Part shown: one piece after another, positions 38,149-48,879 of the stretch | How the letters are laid out: each line of letters begins with the position of its first letter | Numbering within the stretch: position 1 is the stretch's first letter | Assembly: GCA_958295665.1 (NCBI GenBank) | Contig: OY282560.1 | Location: forward strand, 141,414,091-141,478,090 | Direction of reading: 5' to 3' | Length of the DNA: 64,000 nt | Source of the DNA: Tipula vernalis | Taxonomy: Eukaryota; Arthropoda; Insecta; Diptera; Tipulidae | Translations under genes and position numbers: made by a program | Notes under the pieces: model-generated | The model's input: the letters and a program-made list of their open reading frames with translations, nothing else | The model's database searches: none | Told to the model about the DNA's origin: nothing

Positions 38149-39540
38149 TTATTGGTCAACGATTTCATTAAAAACAATATTTTTAGTAAATACTCTTTCA
38201 TTATGATACAACTGACCATGTGTAAATACTGGTTGTCGTAATAATATTCCGACCATTTGAAATGTTTGCCCCTGCGATTTATTAATGGTCATAGCAAAGG
38301 CAGGAATGACCGGAAATTGAGTGCGTTCAAAATCAAATGGCAAAAGTGTACCGGAGTATGTCAAACGAATGCGAGGAATTAAAATTCTCTTTCCACGTGT
38401 AACTCCAGTCAAAACCTCGCAGTCCAATGAATTTCTATGCATTTGTTTAATTCTCATTCTTGTGCCATTTACCAAAACTTTTCTTGTATCCAAATTTCGT
38501 ATTAGTATTACTATACAATTGATTTTTAATTGCAATTTGTGAGGTGGCAAACCACTCACATTCAATGAATTTAAAAATTCAACGGAGAAATCATTGACCC
38601 GACTAATATCATCACAAATAACTCTATCATAGCTATAATAGGCTTTAGCTTGACCTGGTATTTGATTCAAAATATCCGAATTAATTAACAAACAATCTTC
38701 ATTTCTCGGAGCTAATATGGCTGAATTTAAAAAATTATTATTTTCAATATTTGATGAAATATCACCAAAAACATCTCGAATAATGTTGCTCGGTTCACCA
38801 ATTAAATTGTGTGGAATTTCAATCAAATCTCTACCCAAATCATTAAAATTTGGCAATGCTCCATTTCCAAGTAGTTTAAGAAATTCAATAAATTCCACTT
38901 CATGCGACAGAGCTCGCATGTTCTGCTGTAGAGTAAACCGTCGAAATTGTGGGAATAAGTGCCAAGAAACGATACAATTTTCAATTAATTCAGTACGTGA
39001 ACCGTGAGGAATGACAGGCAAAATTTGCCGAAAATCTCCGCACAATAAAATAGTTTTACCACCAAAGGGTTTGTTTCTATTTTGAACATCGCTTAGATCA
39101 TTTAATAATCGATCAATGGCCTTCAAGGCATTAAGTGGACACCTAGATATTTCATCAATAATAATTAATGAAGCGGATTTTATGAAATTTGCTTGATTAC
39201 TATCAAGTAATACACTCGAAACCGAATTCTCTAATATTGGAATTGGTAATTTAAATATATTATGTAATGTTCTGCCATTAATAAGTAAAGTATTCCACTA
39301 AATGCAGTAGAAATACAAACTAAATTTAGAGAATGTCATTTGTGTATTAGCGCTGTTTGAACAAAAGTTTTTAATCAACCTGCATGAGATGTTAAAACAA
39401 ATACATTCATACCGGTATCATGATGCATCACTTCACGCAAAACTACGTCTATAACATTACGTTGTTCATTATTTACAACATCGTAAAACTCAGTAAAAAG
39501 AAAAGCAGCTTCATCTGTATCCAATTCATACATTGTTCTA
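38149..39540 (-). pseudogene. Helitron Pif1-like helicase domain, broken
   Basis: This is the C-terminal SF1B helicase part of the Rep-Hel protein, which unwinds donor DNA during rolling-circle transposition. The frame is open from about 39180 to 38149, with LIIIDEISRCPLNALKAIDR (Walker B DEIS), GKTILLCGDFRQILPVIPHG, CDDISRVNDFSVEFLN, GLPPHKLQLKINCIVILIRN and AMTINKSQGQTFQMVGI (motif VI). Upstream (39540-39200) the Walker A region reads NVFVLTSHAG, then a stop and KTFVQTAL, so the expected GxGGTGKT is destroyed. Near the end VFTHGQLY runs directly into HNERVFTKNIVFNEI, so the conserved VALSR motif has been deleted. Confidence 0.85.
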
Positions 39541-41337
39541 AAAACTTGCACACGTAGCTAGTGGTGTTGGAAGACCAACTTGTTGACATGATGTATTATG
39601 AGACCTAAATGTTTCTTCTAACTCAAGTAATGCAAAATTGTATGACTCATTTTCAGTTTGATTTCGGACAAAATCTTCACTCAAATCATTTTTAAATTCT
39701 TTCCATAATGCTAATGCATTCGCAGGAAAATTCAATGCACAAATGAATCCAAACAATTCTCTTAGCTGCTTCGGTGTTTTGAATTGAACTGCTTCTATTA
39801 AACAATGGCGCCACTCATCATCATTTGAAGCAATCCCACGCGTATGACATGCAGCAGTAAATGTCGGATATAAAACCCCTTCATAAGTCCTCAAATCATC
39901 AAAATTTATAGGGCCACGCACATGAAGTAATAATACGCGCAAATGAAATAGTTCCACATTTTTCGGCGAAACAAAATACAATCGTGAAATTACTTTTTCA
40001 CCTCCACGTTTACGCTCTTGCCATCTCTTCCGATTATCAATCCATACATAATGTAATGGTACTTCAGTGTACAATAAATTATTGGCACGATGATCAACTG
40101 AATTCAAATGGAAAAAAGCTAATAATTTGGTTTCCCTTACATTAGCTGCCGCTTCGTTTTCTTCTCCGTGTCTGTAGTACACATTTTGCCTTTTAGGTAA
40201 ATGGCAATCAAGTCTAATTATGGAATGTGTTTGATAATGCATTGGAAATTCAAATATTCTCAAACATGCTTCTGTAGAACCAACAAAACGTCCACTCAAA
40301 AAATTCTGAATTTCATCTATTTCCAATTCTCCATTAATTTCATTATTAATAACCCCAACCTCTAAAACAGCACAATCATATCCCTTGTAAATATATTTTA
40401 CGCTTTTAACAGTTGTACATATTTTTACGTTGATATGACAATTAAATTTGGCCAGGAGATATGGATTATAAGGCACAACGTAGCAATTATCAACTTAATT
40501 CCTTCTGACTTCGACGCTTACACCGTTATCTCTTCTTCTGTAAACAGGATAGCCATTAATATTATCTACAGTTTGTTCCGAAAAATCTTTGGGAAAATTT
40601 TTAATACATTTGCCATCTCTCATACACACAGAATTAGAATTTAAATGACTACACGGTCCGTGAATCATATGATTTAAAACGAATTTATGTAGCTTTGGAT
40701 GTGTGTTTATGTTCGGAATTTCTGCACTTACTATTTTGTCTATATCATTCGCTCCACGTAATTCATCATTTTGACTTAACGTAACTAAAATATGTGCATG
40801 AGGTAGACCCCTCTTTTGAAATTCAATGGTATAAATCAAAGCTTCAACTTTACCAAATATATGCTTATTCATAACGCAATTAATTAATTCTTTTAATTTC
40901 AACTTAAAAACTCTAACAACAATGTCTGGACGAAAATTAGAACTTTCAACATTATCAATGGACTCAATAATCTCCGGCCAACGTGGATTGCAAGTCATAG
41001 TTATGAATAATGAAGGTTTGCCGAAATGTTGAACAATTGACATAGCGTCTAAATAGTTCTGATACATATTTCTCGGTGCACCAACAAATGATGATGGTAA
41101 AACAACTCTTCGCCCCACGGCATTAATATTATCACCACCATTTCGATGTAAATTCAAAAAATCTGTTAAATTATTATAGACTTCAGCTCGAAGATTTGTT
41201 TGATTATTACGAATAAAATGTAATCTGCTTCCTTCAATGCGAACATATGTACATATCAACAATCCATTGCAAGAATAACTTTTGTGCATGATGTAAAATA
41301 CTAAAATCGTCGCGAATTGCAAGTCTATAAGATGCAT
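39538..41337 (-). pseudogene. Helitron Rep (HUH endonuclease) domain with one in-frame stop
   Basis: One frame covers 1800 bp apart from a single TAA at 40495-40497. The first part (280 residues) is the Helitron-like N domain: VVLPSSFVGAPRNMYQNYLD, FITMTCNPRWPEI and, at residues 173-184, FQKRGLPHAHIL, where HAH at 180-182 is the metal-binding HUH motif. It goes on with CMRDGKCIKNFPKDF. After the stop, VVPYNPYLLAKFNCHINV leads to VKSVKYIYKGYD, where the usual two-tyrosine block (KYLxKYxYKG) appears shortened. It then continues through LYTEVPLHYVWIDNRKRWQ to the link region. Apart from the stop and the Tyr block the sequence is well kept, suggesting moderately recent decay. Confidence 0.85.
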
Positions 41338-41339
41338 AT

Positions 41340-42102
41340 TGTAACATAGTTATTTTGTTTCTTGGCATATTTGAATTTGAAGTTGTAAGTCTATTATGAA
41401 CCATATTTACGTGGCACCCAAAATCGCCATTTGGAAATAGATAAGAGGATAAGCCAACGGATCTAAAGATGAATCCAACCCAGACACATTCCGAACGGTA
41501 TTATTCAATCTCGAAAAGCAAATCATGTTACGTTCAAAGGGTGGCTCACCATTGACACTATTGAAAACAACTGCTATATCAGTAGCAATCGCATCATTGT
41601 AACGTCGAATATCAACATTATTATTTGCTCTAATTAACATGCATACATCTCTAGTAATATCTTCATTTCTATTACAGTATTCGGACATAGTTTGAAAAGA
41701 TTGAACAAATAGATTACAACGATTCAATTGATGATTAATTTCTCTCATTAAATTAATATCACAATGTGCATTTGAAGTATGGCGCATTCTGTACTGAGCA
41801 GCTGTTTCTACATCGTAGAAATACAACTGAGCGTAATGTGGTATAGAACCAAAAGGAGTTACAATACCACCAGCCCTGTGATAAAAAACACCATGAATTT
41901 TAAAATGGAACATACCTTTCAATGCTTTAGTTTCAATCTTTGCCTCACTACTACTCATTGCAAAAGAAGAGTTATATGATCGAATAGAATTAAAATAATG
42001 TTTCGATCTACTTTTAACTGCAGCATCATTTGATTTAAGACTATCATAAAGATTTTTAAAAAAATCGTTTTGCGTATAAGGCGATACATGCACTGACAAC
42101 AT
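41340..42102 (-). pseudogene. Helitron Rep-Hel N-terminal region, second frame
   Basis: The readable frame (42102-41407) contains SMFHFKIHGVFYHRAGG-like sequence (KGMFHFKIHGVFYHRAGG), IPHYAQLYFYDVETAAQYR and LDPLAYPLIYF, typical of the region before the Rep domain in insect Helitrons. Near 41430-41400 the frame slips: the other frame continues NMPRNKITMLQYASYRLAIR, leading to the Rep block below 41337. Confidence 0.75.
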
Positions 42103-42395
42103 AATGAGAATTCATTTATATTCCCTTGTGTAATTTCACCTTCAAAATTTCTCGCTCCACAATGTATGCAACGTAAATTCAATTGGCCGCAAGAAAATGA
42201 ATTAAAATTTCGTGGCACTAATTTTAATGCGCACTTAAAAGAATCATCTAATAAATGATTAACAACTTCATTATCGCCGTTATTTTCAATGGATGGATTA
42301 ACATTAATGTTCTCGTTTCTATTTCTATTTGATCTAACTCCGTTTCTATGACTTCGTCGTTCTATTCGACCAGTTAATGTAGGCCGTCGGGGCAT
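42085..42395 (-). pseudogene. Helitron Rep-Hel extreme N-terminus
   Basis: The ATG at 42393-42395 opens MPRRPTLTGRIERRSHRNGV, a basic Asn/Arg-rich segment, then FKCALKLVPRNFNSFSCGQL, a Cys pair (CIHCGARNFEGE) and CCQC. It is probably a small zinc-binding module, as often found at Helitron N-termini. A frameshift near 42100 connects it to the next segment. Same strand and order as the rest of the Helitron protein. Confidence 0.7.
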
Positions 42396-42699
42396 AATGG
42401 AACAAACTTAAATAAAAAAATTCTTGTGTTAAATGAAAAACACGACCGGCTTATATAAGAAAAATTCAAAAGAGGACTATTTACCGCAAATATAATAAGC
42501 GTCAAACCAAAAACACAAAAATAAAAATTGGAAAGCACACAGCGTTGGGGCAATTATAATTAGCGTCAACTCTATACTAAAATGGCAATTTGTGATTGCA
42601 AAGAGAATATGATACGGAACAAAATGTAATGCGCGTGTACAGTGTATTAGTGCGTATATGAATATAAAACTTTTTCTGTATTGGTAAAACTTTACCTGC

Positions 42700-42825
42700 T
42701 TTTTACACCTATTTCCCGTGAACGTATCTTAATAAAACTTATATTCTGTACATCTATGAAAAAATATCTTTTGCTTAATATATCTTTCATTAAGATACAT
42801 GCACGGGAAATAGGATAAAAAGGGA
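42700..42825. repeat. inverted repeat at the Helitron 5' end
   Basis: 42700-42737 (CTTTTTACACCTATTTCCCG and onward) is matched on the other strand by 42788-42825 (TCCCTTTTTATCCTATTTCC and onward). Shared words are CTATTTCCCGTG and GTATCTTAAT. The arms are about 38 bp with a 50-bp loop. The outer arm coincides with the proposed Helitron 5' terminus. Confidence 0.75.
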
Positions 42826-43370
42826 TCACAATTTTTGGCTTTGCCTATTAATATATAGATAGTCATGCAATTAATTCTTGTAGAACCGATGAGCATTATT
42901 GCTGAATCTAGTCTGGCATCTTCATATTATTATGCAAGTCTATTTTTAATTTGAGGATAACATGAAACAATTATTATACATCCGTTCTCTGTTGATCAGG
43001 CACCCTGTCATGTTTCAGTACGAAACATCGCAGATAATATTCGAGAAGAATCGTGGGATTTGGCCCAAAATACGAAAAAAGATGCCACTTATCGAGTTCT
43101 GTACTAAGCAAACAATTGACTGCGCAAATTCCTCCATCCCATAATCTTTCGGGTTTAAAGCTGGAACGATTTGTTATGATTTGTTTTTTAACAATGATTT
43201 TATCAAAGACTATTACTTTTATTACAGCGGCGATCTTATTATGTTTCTATTTACAGTAGTAAACATTCATTAACGTAGGATAAGAACTGTTTAAAATAAA
43301 TGTGACGTCTAATGTATTCGGGAATGTACTTGGGAACATTATAGAGAAGACGATGATTAGCGTGAAAGTA
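42826..43370. other. DNA between Helitron and candidate hAT; no gene seen
   Basis: Short unrelated open frames only (60-68 codons, no recognisable motif). Nothing else supportable. Confidence 0.4.
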
Positions 43371-44750
43371 GAGGGTTGTTACTGGGAATTCACGGATTAA
43401 ATTTCCCAGGAAAATAGGTAAATTTTCATAAACCCGATTCCCGAAATTTTCATTATTAATCCCGGGAATTTTATATTTATAATTTCTGCTTATTTTTCCC
43501 AAAGTTGTTCAATTTGCTATGTAAAATAATGTCTAAATTTTTGATTTTTTTTTTTTTTTTGGATTTTTTTTGCTCCAAGTGAACGATTTTAAAATTTAGA
43601 TTTAATCTTCAAATTTATCTTTGTCAAATGAAAAACCCATACTATAAACAAAATTCATCTATCAAAGACGCACAGAAGGAAGTTAAATAATGACAGTGAC
43701 AGTTAAAAGATAGTCTATCGGACGGTATAGGAAACATTTAAGTAGGTGCTAAAGACCGGGTCACCCCTTCATTTTGTTACATCTGCCACAGATTTTACAC
43801 TTTAAATTCTACCTTTTACACTTCAATTTCATCCTTTTACTATTCAAATCCAATCTTATACAATTCAAATTCAACCATTTACACTTCAAGTTCAACATTT
43901 ATAGAAAATGATTTTTTATTGAATTTGAAAAAGTTTTGTTTTAAAAAAGTTTGTTTTAAAAATTTGTAAAAGAGTTGGATTTGAAATTTAAAAGTTTGTT
44001 GAATTGGAATTGTAAAAGGTTCCGCATATGGCTCGCACCATAGCTATAAATTTGTAGATGGGGGACCTAAGGTGTTAAAGGGCTTTGATACCAGACCTTG
44101 ATGTACCTACAGAAGAGCACCAAACATACAATGCGTTGTCATTTAACTTTTTCCCCTTTTAGTTAAGGATTTAGTTAAATTTAGTGAAAAGTGTCTCGCT
44201 GGTTAACGGAATAGACAATGTTAAAAGATTAACTTTAGGCCCTTCTTAATTTCAGCATTCTTACTTCTTCTAAGGATTGATCAAAGGATCCTATTATTTT
44301 ACCTGAGTAATACTATAATCAAGTGAACAAATTTATGCCTTTTTAGGCCACCCTATAATAGACTAATAGCGTTTCAAAAAAGACGTTATTGAAATTAGTT
44401 AGCAAACAAAAAAATGTTATATTTTCGAAACCGCAATTATTAAGACTAATTTCATGACTCAGAATTTGAAAACGAACAGGGGTATTCAGAGACTGATTCG
44501 GAACATTGTACATTGTATTTTATAAGGTAAAATAAATTAAAGAATGATTTAACATCGTATTGTATGTAAACTATAAACCATCTATTCTCTGTAACGGAAC
44601 AGAATCATTAGAAAATAATTTCAGTTTTACGAAAGTTGGTAAAAATTAAAAACCAAAATGTGCTTCCGTATCCCGGCAGCCCGGAAAATTATAATTTTTT
44701 GCTCTCGGGTCCCGGGATTTTTAAAACAGTCAGGAATGCAACCCCCTACG
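43371..44750. mobile_element. candidate non-autonomous hAT element
   Basis: The left boundary reads GAGGGTTGTTACTGGGAATT and the right boundary, read on the other strand, AGGGGGTTGCATTCCTGAC, both hAT-like. Just inside lie C/G-rich words: ATTTCCCAGG and CCCGGGAATT on the left, ATCCCGGGACCC on the right. TGAAAGTA precedes the left end, and CGAAAGTA follows the right end after a few bases, a possible imperfect 8-bp target duplication. The interior has no transposase but contains a 20-bp-scale tandem repeat. Confidence 0.45.
43792..44025. repeat. short tandem repeat TTTTACACTTCAAATTCAAC, with inverted copies
   Basis: From 43792 to 43896 about five units of roughly 20-22 bp follow the pattern TTTTACACTTCAAATTCAAC. 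At 43966-44025 the same word returns in inverted orientation (TTGTAAAAGAGTTGGATTTG and GAATTGGAATTGTAAAAG). The region could fold into a long imperfect hairpin. Confidence 0.65.
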
Positions 44751-44799
44751 CGAAAGTATCACCTCTTATTACATCCTGACCACTACGCTTAAAAAATAC

Positions 44800-45910
44800 T
44801 CTTAAAACCTAAAGATAGAATATTGGTCGACTTAAGTTAAGGCCAAGATGACTACAATCTGTTTTTTACCCCAGCACGACAAACCGTATTCCAATTTAGC
44901 TAAGGTTAGTGTCCAAATGAATTCCAAGGTATTTAAAAGAGTTGACTATAGCCCATTATTCAAACAATCCGTACAACAACTAACAGAGGTACATAGTGCT
45001 TATGATATGCTAGTTGGGGATGACTAGAAGCAGCTGGAATGACATATATTGTAAACCACATAATCTTTGTTTTTTCACTTAGTATCCTGAAATGCTTATC
45101 AAACCATTTATGTAAGACATTTAGGTCAGAATTAGCCATAGAAATAACGTCTTTGGAAGCAAAATCATCAGCAAAACCCCAGTACTATGACCATTCAAAT
45201 TAAGTTTAAAAATAGAATTCGTATAAATAAGAAACGGCAAAGGATCCAGCATCGATCCTTGCGGCACTCCACGAACCCTCATATCAAATATCATGTAGGT
45301 AAGAAGCAAACCACTTGTGTGACACTCCTCTTAAACCTTCATCAAGCAAAATGGAATGCAAGAGTTTGTGATCCACCATAGCCTTAGAAGCATCAATAAA
45401 CAAAAAATCCAACATAACCTACTCAGTACTCCTAAGAACTTGGAGGTTGTAGTGCCTTAACACTAGGGTCACCACTTTTAAAAATAGGAACAATAGTATA
45501 GCATATTTAAGCCTCTAAGTTATTACTCCATGTTCAAAGGAAAGATTGAAAATATGAGCAAGAACAGGGCTAATAGACTTCAAAGTAACTTTCAAAATAT
45601 TGTTACTAATCCCTGTACTATCTAAAGACTGTTTCGGCTCCAACGATTCGATAATATAGCTAAAATTTCACTATTAGAAACCGGAGTCATAAAGAACTTT
45701 TTCAAACAATAATCATACGGAAGGTCGTGATTTATTGATGTCTGCTTCGTTAGTAAGCAGAGTACCACTATCGGATAAAATATTTCTAATCGATGATGCA
45801 TTAGCCTTTTTAGTTAAAATTTTATTAACAAGGCTTCAATTCTTCTTATAGCACCTCGATTAATTAAGAAACAATTCAAATAATACATTTCTTGCTCACT
45901 GTGTAACAGA
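44800..45910 (-). pseudogene. LINE reverse-transcriptase remnant (CR1/Jockey-like)
   Basis: Minus-strand order: a linker block KKNWSLVNKILTKKANASSI then RNILSDSGTLLTNEADINK (near 45900-45750), ESLEPKQSLDSTGISNNILK (45640), LFIDASKAMVDHKLLHSILL (45400, with the first catalytic Asp region), RGVPQGSMLDPLPFLIYTNS (45280-45220), then in another frame FADDFASKDVISMANSDL (the catalytic FADD) and, near 44930-44820, FKYLGIHLDTNLS. These follow the order of a non-LTR RT. Several frameshifts and stops make it inactive. The matching endonuclease may be the fragment at 47418-47948. Confidence 0.75.
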
Positions 45911-47417
45911 ACCATGACATGGCTACAAGCGAACCATGTCATAGTCCGTTAACAGACTCTTTGGGTGGTGATCCATTAGGTAGTTTTTTTCAGCCGGCCA
46001 GCTGATCGTGGTATTGGGGGGGGGGCAATTATAAATAAGGGCCACCAAAGAGCTTGAAATAACTACCATTAATTTTAAGCATTTCACTAACACGATACAA
46101 TGCTGCCGAAGAAATCACGAACACATCTCCAAAAATTATAATTAAATTTAATTGATCATGGAATCAAAAAAAATCAAACCTTATAAATTTGACTTTTTAT
46201 ACATTTTTTTTTTTTTATTATTTATATTTACAAAAAAAAAAAAACCTTTTCCCAATAAACAAAAACAATATTCTTAAATAATACTTAATTCTAATAAGGG
46301 AATAAACGAGATTGATATTAAATAATGATCACCAGACGTGGTGCGGATCCAATCGTTGACCGTTCTTCTAACTCCTTAGTTTCAGCCAAAATTTCACCAG
46401 GAATAAACTCTTGGAACAATTAAAATTTATCCTCATCCGGATTTGAGTAGAATCCCCGGTAGCTGGTTTTTTTTTCCTTCTGTTTTTTTTTTTTGTTTGT
46501 TTGAATACCAACAATGGCGTGAGAAATTTCGTTTTAATTTTGTTATTTTTTTTTTATTTATTTGTTTGTTTTCGTGATAACTTTATCAACACAAACACTA
46601 GTTATTATTTGATATTTTTTTCCTTTTAGTTATCAAACGCTTATTTTTATTATTAAATATTATTTAGATTAATAATTAATTTTTTTTTTATTTATTATTT
46701 CTCCATATGCACACGATGTGATCGCCGTCAAAGTTGATTTCACTCTCCTCGTTTTTCGTTTTTTTTCTTTTTTCCTCATTTCCGGCATCTCCAATCCAAT
46801 CACGTTTGTTTCTTCCTTCTCTTTTACTTTTATTTTTTTTTTATTTGTTTCCCAATATTTATTCTATTACAATATTTTGTTGTTCTTTTTTTTTTTATTT
46901 ATCTACAAATTTTTAGTATACAGGTTTTTTTTTTTTACAGTGTAATATTTATAAATTTGAATAGGTTTTTTTTTATACAGATTTAAGCTACAGTATGTCA
47001 ACAAAAAATAATAAAGTTAATCTTTGAAATAAAAAAAAATATTAAATTGTAAAATTGAATACATATATTTTATTGTTTTTTTTTTCAACTTCGTAAGGCC
47101 TCAGAACATTACACAATTTGTAATGCCATAAAAAATTTGCTAAATCATACAAAAAAATAAATAAAAGCGTTGCTACAACTGTTAACATCAACATTTATTT
47201 GTCTGCACATACAACCATATATTTCCTTTAGATATCAGATTTGGACATTTTCTTAACTGTTTGCGAAATTTGTTTCTTTGTCTATTTCGACTGGCAAGAT
47301 TATATGAGATCTAGGGCTGTAATAGTCTGATATTTTTGACCCGAGAATCAATATAACACTGCTTTAAAATGTTCGAAGTAATACTGAAAAATGTATTAAG
47401 AGCTAGAGACGGATCAC
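45910..47417. other. T-rich DNA between LINE fragments; no gene
   Basis: This stretch separates LINE RT and endonuclease remnants that should be roughly 100 codons apart, so it is probably an insertion. 46190-47090 has an extreme excess of T over A on the plus strand, with many poly-T runs. There is a run of ten G at 46016-46025. On the minus strand 46445-46325 reads coding-like (EFIPGEILAETKELEERSTI) with a stop upstream; its origin is unknown. Confidence 0.45.
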
Positions 47418-47948
47418 CTATAGATTCAGAACTGACGTCCAGTCTCCCTTAAATAATATCTCGATAAAGTGATGATCTGAAATCTTAAGATCAATTGCAG
47501 CTGGCTTTAGGCATGCAAGATTATTTGATCGCAGACGAGCAAAGAAGTGATCGATGCAAGTGGATGATGAAGTCGTCACTCGAGTTGGAACATTAACCAG
47601 TGATTCAAGACCAAAGGAAGACATCAGAAATATATAATCGTCATAGTGCGACGAAAAATCCAGAATATCAATCTTAATGTTACCGACAATGAAGAGGCTT
47701 TTAGACAATATCGCCTATAAAACAAGAAATTTCGTGCAAAAATACGTTTACTGGAGTATCATGTAACCTATAAACACGAAGTTAAGTTAAAGGCAAATAG
47801 TGAACAAGACAAATGAATATCAAAGTAAACACAGACCCCACCTAAACACAAACACCAAATAACGTGTAACCGTTTAGATTATAAGAAGATAATTCATCTC
47901 TATTGACGCGAGTCTCACTCAAAAATATTAATGATGGTTTCTTCTCAT
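47418..47948 (-). pseudogene. LINE APE-type endonuclease remnant
   Basis: The minus strand near 47947-47870 reads KPSLIFLSETRVNRDELSSY, the L-x-E-T-x block of an APE endonuclease. After decay, 47708-47418 gives LFIVGNIKIDILDFSSHYDD (family GDxNID, here GNIKID), LVNVPTRVTTSSSTCIDHFF and DLKISDHHFIEILF, with the SDH catalytic His. The first Asp of GDxN has become Asn, which would inactivate the enzyme. Probably the N-terminal half of the same LINE as 44800-45910. Its upstream end is cut off by the tandem array that starts at 47948. Confidence 0.75.
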
Positions 47949-48665
47949 AAATAGAGGATGGTTCAATGTATTTGTTGTAAACATTTTTGGAATTTTCGTA
48001 TGTCGGCGGGCTGTGATATATTCCCTTGAAACCAGAAAATATTTGTTGGCCGGCTCAGATGATTATGGAATTAGATAGAGGCTGGTTTAATGCAGTTTTT
48101 TCCAAACTTTTTAGAATTTTTGTATGTCGGTGGGCTGTGATATAGTCCCTTGAAGCTAGAAAATATTTGTTGCCCTTCTTAGATGGTTATTGAATTAGAT
48201 AGAGGATGGTTTAATGCATATGTTGTAAATTTTATAGAATTTTTTTATGGCGGTGGGCTGTAATATAATCCCTTGAAATCAGAAAATATTTGTTGGTCGG
48301 CTCAGATGACTATGGAACTAGATAAAGGATGGTTAAATATATTTGTTGGCCACTTTTTAGAGTTTTTGTATGTATGGTATGTCGGTGGGCTGTGATATAG
48401 TCGCTTGAAGTCAGAAAATATTTGCTGGCCGGCTCAGATGATTATTTAATTAGATCGAGAATAGTTAAAAATATTTTTGGAAAACTTTTTAGAATTTTTG
48501 TATGTCAGTGTGAACTGTGATATAGCCCCTTAAAGTCAGAAAATCTAGGTTGGCCGGCTCAGATGATTATTGCATTAGATAGAGGATGGTTTAATGCATT
48601 AGTTGTAAACTTTTAGAATTTTTTTGTGTTGGTGGGCTGTTTATAGTTCCTTGAAATCAGAAAAT
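47948..48665. repeat. about six tandem copies of a 123-bp unit
   Basis: The conserved core GTCGGTGGGCTGTGATATAG begins near 48004, 48127, 48249, 48380, 48505 and 48630, giving spacings of about 122-131 bp. Each unit continues CCCTTGAAGTCAGAAAATAT, TTGTTGGCCGGCTCAGATGA and TTAGATAGAGGATGGTT. The units differ by substitutions and small indels. No protein is encoded. Confidence 0.9.
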
Positions 48666-48667
48666 GT

Positions 48668-48755
48668 TACAAATACATTGAACCATCCTCTATCTAATTC
48701 CATAATCATCTGGGCCGGCCAACAAATATTTTCTGACTTCATGGGACATAGTGTA
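48668..48755. repeat. inverted partial copy of the 123-bp unit
   Basis: Directly after the last direct copy, the sequence ACAAATACATTGAACCATCC ... GGCCGGCCAACAAATATTTT ... GACTTCATGGGACATAGTG is the reverse complement of the unit. It shares GGTTCAATGTATTTGT with the first direct copy only (47960-47975); other copies have GGTTTAATGC or similar. Confidence 0.85.
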
Positions 48756-48879
48756 TATGACGCTCGAATCTCCTACGAATTATCAATTTATTGTGATTGG
48801 TGTTTTCAATGGTCAGTATGGTCAGTAAATCTATCAGGTATTTACTCTCTTATGGTCGCATAGCTAATCACTGATGGAA

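Larger units (their letters stand above)
37854..42825 (-). mobile_element. Helitron (rolling-circle transposon), 4972 bp, both termini visible
   Basis: The Rep-helicase coding remnant lies on the minus strand. On that strand the 3' end reads GGTCGAATATCGACC (a 6-bp stem with 3-base loop, 37868-37882), 10 bases, then CTAG at 37854-37857, followed by T. A hairpin about 10-12 bases before CTRR and insertion between A and T are Helitron hallmarks. The proposed 5' end is TCCCTTTTTATCC at 42825, preceded by A, so the two flanks give the expected AT target. The 3' end is well supported; the 5' end is inferred from TC plus A and from an inverted repeat starting there. Confidence 0.75.

Noticed and set aside
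46016..46025. Run of ten G as a possible G-quadruplex
   Set aside because: A single run without further G-tracts nearby; likely homopolymer slippage.
46718..46945. Phe/Leu-rich frames of 60-75 codons (membrane-protein-like)
   Set aside because: They are a by-product of poly-T DNA; overlapping frames give the same kind of sequence.
47948..48755. CRISPR-like array
   Set aside because: The repeats are contiguous 123-bp diverged units without unique spacers, in eukaryotic DNA; it is a tandem repeat with an inverted copy.
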